Below, in pieces: positions 58,627-64,000 of a stretch of 64,000 nt of DNA (position 1 is its first letter; each line of letters begins with the position of its first letter). The stretch is from NCBI RefSeq assembly GCF_020616555.1, contig NZ_CP085173.1, positions 7,022,001 through 7,086,000 of the forward strand, written 5' to 3'. The translations under genes and the position numbers were made by a program. The notes below the pieces were generated by a model, which did not search any database, was not told where the DNA came from, and saw only the letters and a program-made list of their open reading frames with translations. This DNA comes from Streptomyces longhuiensis (GTDB lineage Bacteria > Actinomycetota > Actinomycetes > Streptomycetales > Streptomycetaceae).

Positions 58627-58681
58627 CTTCCCCTCACCCACCGCTCATCCACCCCGCGAAGCCACTTCGCGGAACACCGGA

Positions 58682-58872
58682 AGGAATTCATCACATGAGC
58701 ATCAACGACATCAAGAACGGTGACGACGCGGAGAAGGCGTTCGACAGCTTCGACGTCGACGAGCTGGAGACCCTTGAGGTCGCCCAGGGCGTGGCCCTCC
58801 CGGAGATGGGCGCCTCCAGCGGTTCGATCGGCACCTCGTCGTCCTCGTCCAGCACCTGCTCCGCCTGCTGAT
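58682..58872 (+). repeat. Tandem duplication of the precursor gene (second unit)
   Basis: A block of about 190 bp containing ribosome site and gene repeats with a 245-bp period (first unit from about 58437). The coding parts differ by a single silent base (GGT to GGC in the Gly of EMG). The intervening 55 bp differ, so only the gene and its ribosome site were duplicated. Confidence 0.9.
58695..58871 (+). CDS. RiPP precursor peptide, copy 2
   Basis: The 58-aa product is identical in protein sequence to copy 1, with one synonymous change. It has its own AAGGAATTC ribosome site 69 bp after the first stop and lies directly before a strong terminator. The double dose suggests that precursor supply matters. 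The lack of divergence suggests a recent duplication or gene conversion. Confidence 0.9.
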   Translation: MSINDIKNGDDAEKAFDSFDVDELETLEVAQGVALPEMGASSGSIGTSSSSSSTCSAC

Positions 58873-58882
58873 CCACCGTTCC

Positions 58883-58928
58883 AAAGGATGCGCCCATCCA
58901 GCCGGGAGCTGGATGGGTACATCCTTTT
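58883..58928 (+). terminator. Intrinsic terminator after the precursor genes
   Basis: Outer arms 58883-58890/58920-58927 and inner arms 58893-58902/58908-58917 pair over 18 bp with a 2x2 internal loop and a CGGGA loop, ending in TTTTG. It isolates the SagB-precursor transcript from the dehydratase genes downstream. Confidence 0.85.
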
Positions 58929-58930
58929 GT

Positions 58931-58950
58931 GGGGCCCTTTCGCGGGCCCC
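58931..58950. terminator. Second short hairpin between precursor and convergent membrane gene
   Basis: GGGGCCC (58931-58937) pairs with GGGCCCC (58944-58950) around a TTTCGC loop. It lies 25 bp before the stop of the leftward membrane gene and can serve that strand. Confidence 0.6.
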
Positions 58951-58975
58951 TTGTCGGGCCGTCGGCGTCCCTGCG

Positions 58976-59530
58976 TCAGCCCCGTACGGCGACGTGGAAC
59001 GACGAGGCCCACAGCACCAGCGCGGCGCCCAGGCCGACCACGACACGCACGGTCTCCATCGTCGTGCCGGTCGCGGCAACCACCAGGCCGGCCACTGCGA
59101 CCGCGGTCAGGAACACGGCCGTCCACTTGTACTGCCACTGGTCGAAGAGGCGGGCGAGCGGGAAGAAGTGCAGGCCCACGACCAGGCAGATGCCGGGCGG
59201 GATCAGCTCCGGGTGGCCGCTCGCGTTCGACGCCGCGATCACCACGAAGATCGCCACCAGCTCGGCCATGTTCACCATGCCGACCCCGCGGTTCCACTTC
59301 TCCGGGAGCCGCACCATGCGCGAGGCCGGACCGGCCCCGCCGCGGAAGGCCAGGATGACCGCCACGACGGTCACCGCGGCGGCGAGCACGCCGACCGTCA
59401 CCGAAACACCCACGGCACTTATGCCGGAGCCGCCCGCAAAAGCCCACACCAGGGCAAAAACCGCGAGGACGATGGCCCCGCGGCGGCGCAGATTCTGCGT
59501 GAGTGCGAGGCACTCCGTGTCCGTAGTCAT
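58976..59530 (-). CDS. Integral membrane protein (DUF7010-like)
   Basis: The 184-aa protein starts at ATG 59530 (MTTDTECLALTQNLRRRG). Six hydrophobic segments are visible, among them GAIVLAVFALVWAFAGGSG, VTVGVLAAAVTVVAVILAF and GMVNMAELVAIFVVIAASNA. GHPELIPPGICLVVGLHFFPLARLF resembles DUF7010-type proteins. It is the only gene of this cluster region on the opposite strand between precursors and dehydratases. It may be an unrelated insertion, or a self-protection membrane protein, but nothing in the sequence proves immunity. Confidence 0.82.
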   Translation of the reverse strand: MTTDTECLALTQNLRRRGAIVLAVFALVWAFAGGSGISAVGVSVTVGVLAAAVTVVAVILAFRGGAGPASRMVRLPEKWNRGVGMVNMAELVAIFVVIAASNASGHPELIPPGICLVVGLHFFPLARLFDQWQYKWTAVFLTAVAVAGLVVAATGTTMETVRVVVGLGAALVLWASSFHVAVRG

Positions 59531-59735
59531 GGCCGGAGGGTACAGCGATCTTGGCGCCTGCCCGGCAGTTTTCGGCCAACCCGTCCGTGACTCGACGGGC
59601 ACCCGTGTCACGAAAGCGGTGACGTATGTAAGCGGCCGCCCCGCATTCCCTTTCCGGGCGCAAGTCGCCGCCACAGAATTCCAGTCAAAACATTCCGCAA
59701 GATCTGTTGAAGATTTCCTGGAAGGTGCGAAAAAC

Positions 59736-60899
59736 ATGGGGGTTGAAGCGCCGGAGCGCACTGCCGTGAAGCCGGACTCCGCCGGCCTGACGGGAGTGCG
59801 GCTCCACACACGGATGCCGGTGACACCGGCGTGGCTCGCCCGGCACGTCGTGCCGGTCGCCCGCGCCCTGACCGAACGGGGCACTCCCGCCGTCCAGTTG
59901 AGGCGCGGCTGGCTGCACGGCCCGCACGTCGACGTCCTCGCCCTCGCGGTGCCGGGCGGCCCCGACTGGACCGAGATCGCGGACCTCCTCGACGCCGGTC
60001 CGCTCGACCCGCCGCGCGCCCTGACCGAGGAGGCCTACCTGGAGCAGGCCCGCGAGTTCGGCCGGCTCGAAGCGGTGCAGCCGCCCTACCTCCCGCTGCA
60101 CGAGCACGGCGCCGTCTCACGGGTGAGCCCCGCCGACACGGCGTCCCGCGAGCCGCGCCTCGACCAGTTCCGCGCCGTCGTGCTCGGCGCTCTCAACAAG
60201 CCCCTGCTGCGCATGATCGACGGCATCGCGGCCGAACCCGCCACCGCCACCGTGCGGCTCGCCGAGGCGTTCGCCGCCCTCGTCGACACCCACTTCCTCG
60301 GCCCCGCCTACGGGGTGTTCTCGCCCCGCTCCCACGTCGAGGCGTTCCTGGCCTGGGCCGCGCCCACCAAGGACGTCAGGCCCCTCTTCCAGGAACGGCT
60401 CGCCAAGGACGCGCCCCGGCTGCGTACCGTCGTCGAACAGCGCCTGTCCGGCGAGGTGTCGGCCGGTGCCGCCGAGTGGCGGACCGCGTTCGCGTACAGC
60501 TCCGGCGCCCTGGAGAGCGCCGTCGCCGCCGGGACGCTCACCCTCGACCTGCTCGACTCCGTCACCGACGGCGTGGACCGCAGCGAGATGGGCCCGCCCG
60601 GAGCGACCCGCGTCGTCCCGCAGGGCGACCAGCCCGACAGCGACTTCCACCGTGCCGTCGGCGAGTCCGGAGTGGTCGCCGACCCCTCCCGCTGGTTCGC
60701 CGCCTTCCGCCTCCTGACGAACCTCTTCTACGAGCAGCTGCCGCTCCTGACCGTCTCGCCGATGCAGCGCTACTACATGTGCTTCGCCATCGCCGAGACC
60801 GTCGACGACGTCCTCGGCGTGTCCTGGCAGGACCGCCTCAACGACCGCCGGGACCGCATGGCCGGTGCGGCGGCCGACCCGACGGGAGTCACGCGATGA
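59736..60899 (+). CDS. SpaB-C/thiopeptide-type biosynthesis protein (split LanB C-terminal or pyridine-forming enzyme)
   Basis: The 387-aa protein starts at ATG 59736 with GGAAGG ten bases upstream. The first half (VRLHTRMPVTPAWLARHVVPVARALTERGTPAVQLRRGWLHGPHVDVLAL) and the end (FRLLTNLFYEQLPLLTVSPMQRYYMCFAIAETVDDVLG) fit the SpaB_C/thiopeptide-type bacteriocin domain. In split LanB systems such proteins eliminate glutamate to form Dha/Dhb. In thiopeptide clusters a relative performs the [4+2] closure to pyridine. Which one this is cannot be decided from sequence alone. It overlaps the LanB gene (ATGA). Confidence 0.88.
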   Translation: MGVEAPERTAVKPDSAGLTGVRLHTRMPVTPAWLARHVVPVARALTERGTPAVQLRRGWLHGPHVDVLALAVPGGPDWTEIADLLDAGPLDPPRALTEEAYLEQAREFGRLEAVQPPYLPLHEHGAVSRVSPADTASREPRLDQFRAVVLGALNKPLLRMIDGIAAEPATATVRLAEAFAALVDTHFLGPAYGVFSPRSHVEAFLAWAAPTKDVRPLFQERLAKDAPRLRTVVEQRLSGEVSAGAAEWRTAFAYSSGALESAVAAGTLTLDLLDSVTDGVDRSEMGPPGATRVVPQGDQPDSDFHRAVGESGVVADPSRWFAAFRLLTNLFYEQLPLLTVSPMQRYYMCFAIAETVDDVLGVSWQDRLNDRRDRMAGAAADPTGVTR

Positions 60900-63457
60900 C
60901 CGGCTCGACCACACCCGAGTCCCTCTGGTTCCTGCGGGTCAACCCGCTGCGCCGCACCCGCCTCGCTGACCCGGCCCAGCGCCGCACTCTCGCCGAACTC
61001 GCCGCCGCGGAGGAGGTGTTGAGGCGCGCCGCCGACGCGTGCTCCGACGAGCTGTACCACCGCATCGGCGCCGCCGCCGACGACGCCGAGCGCCGCGACC
61101 TCATCGCGCTGCGCCGCTCCATCCACAACGGCCGCGCACCCAAGAAGCCGCCGGCCCCCACGCCCGCCGTCACCGAGTGGCTGGCCGCGCGGGACGCCAG
61201 GGAGCGGCTGCGCGAGGCCGTCGTCGAGGGCTACACCGAGGCCGCCGACCGCGAACGGGCAGGCCTGGCGGCCCTGTTGGGTGACGACGACCTGCTGCGC
61301 TCGCTCGCCCTGGTGGCACCCGAGGTCCACCAGGAGGCCGAGCGCTACCGTGCCGCCGTCCTCGGCCCCGGCAAGGTCTCCGCCCGCACCCGCAAGTCCG
61401 AGCGCGGCCTCATCCAGTACGTCACCCGGGCCATGGTCCGCACGAGCCCGCTGTCCCGGTTCACCGCCGTCGGCATCGCGGAGCCCGACCCGGCCGGGGT
61501 CGACCCCGGCGACGTCCCGTTCGAGGGCGCCACCGCCTTCCCCGGGCTCGACCGCGTCATGCTCGGCTACGTGCTCGGAGGGCTTCCCGCCGCCGACACC
61601 GCCGACCTCACCAACCTGTGGGTGGGCATCCCGCCCACCTCGGCGCCCGACCCCGAGTCCGGCAAGCTGTTCTTCCTGCGGCTCACCGACGCGGGGATGC
61701 GCCGCCTCGCCGTACCCCTGGACGGGCCCGTCGGTGACCTGCTCGACGCGGTGTCCATGGGGCCGCGCCTCTTCCCCGCCGTCGTCGCCCACGTCGCCGA
61801 ACGCGCCGGCATCCCGGCCGAGGCCGCCGACAAGCGCGTACGGCAGGCCGTGGGCCAGGGCCTGCTGTGCACCTTCCACGAGGCCGAGGACGGCTCCGCC
61901 GACTACGACGACCTCCTCACCCCCGACGACCCGCGCGCCACCACCCTCGCCGCCGGGATCCGCGCCGGACTGCCTCGCCTCGCCGACGCCCCGGCGCCCG
62001 AACGGGGCGGTGTGCTGGCCGAGTTGCGCGGCGACCTGGGCAAGCTGAGCCACCTCGCCGGGCGGCCCGCCCAGATCACCGTCGAGGAGGACTACGTCAT
62101 GCCGCCGCTGAAGGTGGCGACCCGGCAGTGGCACAAGCCGCTCGCCGACCTCGGCCCGGCCGTCGAGCTCCTGTCCGTCTTCGACTGGCTGCACGACGTA
62201 CGCGTCCTGATGACGGCCGCGTTCGTCGAGCGGTTCGGAGCCGGGGCCAACATCCCGCTCGCCGCGAACGCCGCGTTCGTCGTCGGCGAGGTGTCCCGGC
62301 GCGCCGCCGCCATGGACGCCGTGTACGGGCCGCACGGCACCGGCGACCCGTCCGCCCTCGCCGGCATCGGCCCCGCCGACGGCTCCCTCGAGCGCATGTA
62401 CCTGCTGCGCCGCGAGCTCACCGAGGCCGTCCACGCGCGCCTGTCCAAGACCGTCGACGCCGGCGACGACACCCTCGTCCTCACCCCCGACGACGTGGCG
62501 GGCCTGACCGCGTCCCTGCCCGACCGGTTCCGCCAGGACCCCCTCATCTACGGCGTCCTCCTCCAGGAGGGCGACGGCAGGCTCGTCCTCAACGACGGAC
62601 TGCCGGGCCACGGCATGCTCTACGCCCGCTTCCTCGACGCCGACCGCCGCATGGGAGGCCGCGCCCTGCCCCGCCTCGCCGGACACCTCCAGCGGGAGTA
62701 CGGCTTCGACGGCGCCCGCGTCACCGAGGACCTCGGCCTGCACCGCCTCAACGTCAACGCCCACGCTCCGATCCTGCCCGGCGGCCTCACCCCCGAGGAC
62801 TGGTTCACGCTGCGCCTCGCGCACGACCCGGACACCGACACGCTGCGCGTCGAGGACGCCGACGGCGCGCCCCTGCGCGTCCTGCCGCTCGGCACGGGCC
62901 ACCCCGGCCTGTTCCCGCCGCCCCTGTCCGTCGCCTCGGGCCTCGCCATCAGCGGCCGCCTCTTCAACAGCCTGCCCAACAGCTGGCACGCGGCGACGCC
63001 GTGGGACCGCGCCACCACCAGGACCGCGCCCCGCATGGCCGTCGGCGACGTCCTCATCGGGCGCCGCCGCTGGTACGGCGGCGACGAACTCACCACCGCG
63101 GTCTCCGCGGGACCCGACGAGCACGACCGGCTCCTCGCGCTCAACGCGTGGCGCGCCCGGCACGGCGTCGCCGAAGAGGTCGTCATCAAGAACGCGCCCG
63201 AGGACGAGGGACCCCTCTCGGTGGGCGCCCCCGACGTGCAGTCCAAGCGGCTCCAGCAGAAGCCGCAGTACGTCGACCTGACCAGCGCCCTGAGCGCCCG
63301 CGTCCTGCCGCGCATGCTCGACCGGCGCGGCGCCGACGGCTGCTACCTGGAAGAGGCGCTGCCGTCCGTCGTCGACGGCACGCACGCCACCGAGTGGGTC
63401 GTCGAGGTCGGCCGCGACGCCGGCGGCCGCTTCACCTACCGAGGGGGACCGGCATGA
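60896..63457 (+). CDS. Split LanB lantibiotic-type dehydratase (glutamylation domain)
   Basis: The 853-aa protein matches the N-terminal Lant_dehydr_N domain: SLWFLRVNPLRRTRLAD near the start, VSARTRKSERGLIQYVTRAMVRTSPLSRFTAVGIAEP and, late, LGLHRLNVNAHAPILPGGLTPEDWFTLRLAH with IGRRRWYGGDEL. These enzymes use glutamyl-tRNA to glutamylate Ser and Thr of the precursor. The elimination domain is absent and is presumably supplied by a SpaB_C protein. The split form is typical for thiopeptide and goadsporin-type clusters. It overlaps its neighbours by 4 bp on both sides. Confidence 0.93.
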   Translation: MTGSTTPESLWFLRVNPLRRTRLADPAQRRTLAELAAAEEVLRRAADACSDELYHRIGAAADDAERRDLIALRRSIHNGRAPKKPPAPTPAVTEWLAARDARERLREAVVEGYTEAADRERAGLAALLGDDDLLRSLALVAPEVHQEAERYRAAVLGPGKVSARTRKSERGLIQYVTRAMVRTSPLSRFTAVGIAEPDPAGVDPGDVPFEGATAFPGLDRVMLGYVLGGLPAADTADLTNLWVGIPPTSAPDPESGKLFFLRLTDAGMRRLAVPLDGPVGDLLDAVSMGPRLFPAVVAHVAERAGIPAEAADKRVRQAVGQGLLCTFHEAEDGSADYDDLLTPDDPRATTLAAGIRAGLPRLADAPAPERGGVLAELRGDLGKLSHLAGRPAQITVEEDYVMPPLKVATRQWHKPLADLGPAVELLSVFDWLHDVRVLMTAAFVERFGAGANIPLAANAAFVVGEVSRRAAAMDAVYGPHGTGDPSALAGIGPADGSLERMYLLRRELTEAVHARLSKTVDAGDDTLVLTPDDVAGLTASLPDRFRQDPLIYGVLLQEGDGRLVLNDGLPGHGMLYARFLDADRRMGGRALPRLAGHLQREYGFDGARVTEDLGLHRLNVNAHAPILPGGLTPEDWFTLRLAHDPDTDTLRVEDADGAPLRVLPLGTGHPGLFPPPLSVASGLAISGRLFNSLPNSWHAATPWDRATTRTAPRMAVGDVLIGRRRWYGGDELTTAVSAGPDEHDRLLALNAWRARHGVAEEVVIKNAPEDEGPLSVGAPDVQSKRLQQKPQYVDLTSALSARVLPRMLDRRGADGCYLEEALPSVVDGTHATEWVVEVGRDAGGRFTYRGGPA

Positions 63458-64000
63458 CGAACGCCAAGCTCAAGGCCCGCCCGGACCTGCACTTCGCGCC
63501 CGTGCCCGGCGGCGTCTACCTCAGCGGCACGCGCGGCCAGGTCGTCCTGCGCGGCTCCGACGTCCTGCACGCCGTGGCCGAGGGCTGCGTCCCCCTCCTG
63601 GAGAACGGCGCGACCGAGGACGAACTCGTCGCCGAACTCGGCACCGAGCGCTCCCGGCCCGCCGTGCGCCACCTCGTCGGCAAGCTGCGCGAGGCGGGGC
63701 TCCTGCTCGACCCCGACGCGTTCACCGCCTCCGAGCCGTCCGCCGAGGAGCGCGCGCCGCACGCCGAGTCCGTCGCCCGCCTCGAAGCCCGACTCGACGA
63801 CCCCTACGCCGCGTTCGCCCGGCTGCGTGCCGCCCGGGTCCTCGTCACGGGCCCGCCCCAGGCGACAGGGCCGGCGGCGCGCGGGCTGCGCCGGGCCGGG
63901 GTGGGGGAGGTGACGGTCGTCGAGGCGCCCGGTTCGTCCGGCCACGTGGACGAAGGCGCGGACGCCGTACTGGAGATCCGTACCGCAGCCGAGGGTGCGG
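63454..64000 (+). CDS. Leader-peptide-binding / Ocin-ThiF-like cyclodehydratase partner, cut by window end
   Basis: The first 182 residues are present. The N-terminal part (PDLHFAPVPGGVYLSGTRGQVVLRGSDVLHAVAEGCVPLLENGATEDELVAEL ... VRHLVGKLREAGLL) is the winged-helix RRE-like peptide-binding region of TOMM partner proteins. ARVLVTGPPQATGPAARGLRRAGVGEVTVVEA begins a ThiF/E1-like Rossmann domain. Such proteins bind the precursor leader and present it to the YcaO cyclodehydratase, whose gene is expected just beyond 64 kb. The start overlaps the LanB stop (ATGA). Confidence 0.85.
   Translation, partial: MTNAKLKARPDLHFAPVPGGVYLSGTRGQVVLRGSDVLHAVAEGCVPLLENGATEDELVAELGTERSRPAVRHLVGKLREAGLLLDPDAFTASEPSAEERAPHAESVARLEARLDDPYAAFARLRAARVLVTGPPQATGPAARGLRRAGVGEVTVVEAPGSSGHVDEGADAVLEIRTAAEGA

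Noticed and set aside
58976..59530. Calling the membrane protein an immunity gene
   Set aside because: Position alone suggests it. The sequence has no feature of a known immunity protein, so it is left as a membrane protein.
60773..63385. 870-aa minus-strand open frame
   Set aside because: It is the reverse shadow of the split LanB gene. Gly/Val/Asp/Arg/Ala-rich, with no domain.

Overview
The window is high-GC actinobacterial chromosome, almost certainly Streptomyces. The signs are very strong third-position G/C bias, frequent GTG starts, tight gene overlaps, and conserved actinobacterial families (DUF4193, DUF3093, DUF3710, DUF3159, paired TrkA proteins, a cold-shock gene next to a DEAD-box helicase). 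I saw no tRNA, rRNA, CRISPR array or insertion sequence.

Region 1 (0.4-20.3 kb) is mostly conserved core chromosome: DUF4193, DUF3093, thioesterase and dUTPase genes, a DUF3710 gene, a KdpD/KdpE sensor pair, an OB-fold protein, a DUF3159 membrane protein, two TrkA proteins, an APC-type transporter and a TRAM-domain RNA methyltransferase. It is interrupted at 4.2-5.7 kb by the frameshifted remains of an FtsX-type ABC transporter, followed by an alginate-lyase-like gene and an intact ABC ATPase.

Region 2 (20.3-28.9 kb) holds a SulP transporter, a very large MalT-like LuxR regulator and a run of small membrane or stress-type proteins (HdeD, SHOCT, DUF7144). Three of these genes have the same TCACCC-N5-GGGTGA palindrome upstream.

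Region 3 (29.0-44.2 kb) is a glycan or glycoside utilisation locus: a decayed sulfatase, an oligopeptide-type solute-binding lipoprotein, GH20, GH1 and GH3 glycosidases, a TetR regulator, a serine hydrolase, a secreted SGNH esterase, and an ABC importer with a fused permease-ATPase. Five copies of one 23-bp inverted repeat (AAAACCG-N9-CGGTTTT type) lie in its promoter regions. I infer that this is the operator of the local TetR protein, which is probably co-transcribed with the GH1 gene.

Region 4 (44.3-48.9 kb) has a deletion-fused nitrate reductase/glutamine amidotransferase pseudogene, then a cold-shock module (CspA-like protein, DEAD-box helicase, CBS-domain protein, SCO5918-like protein, MerR-like regulator) and a small secreted protein with three DFVWP motifs.

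Region 5 (48.9-64.0 kb, cut by the window end) is the most interesting part. It is a RiPP gene cluster with two identical 58-aa precursor peptides ending in a Ser/Thr/Cys-rich core, a SagB-type azoline dehydrogenase, a split LanB dehydratase and the start of a leader-binding/ThiF-like protein. Divergent from it is an operon for GriI/GriH-type synthesis of 3-amino-4-hydroxybenzoate, an adenylate-forming ligase and a Tat-exported multicopper oxidase. Two atypical LuxR-type regulators flank it, one with a receiver domain that lacks the phospho-acceptor Asp. I infer a hybrid aminohydroxybenzoate/azole-dehydroamino-acid peptide pathway. The product class (thiopeptide or linear azole peptide) cannot be settled from this window.
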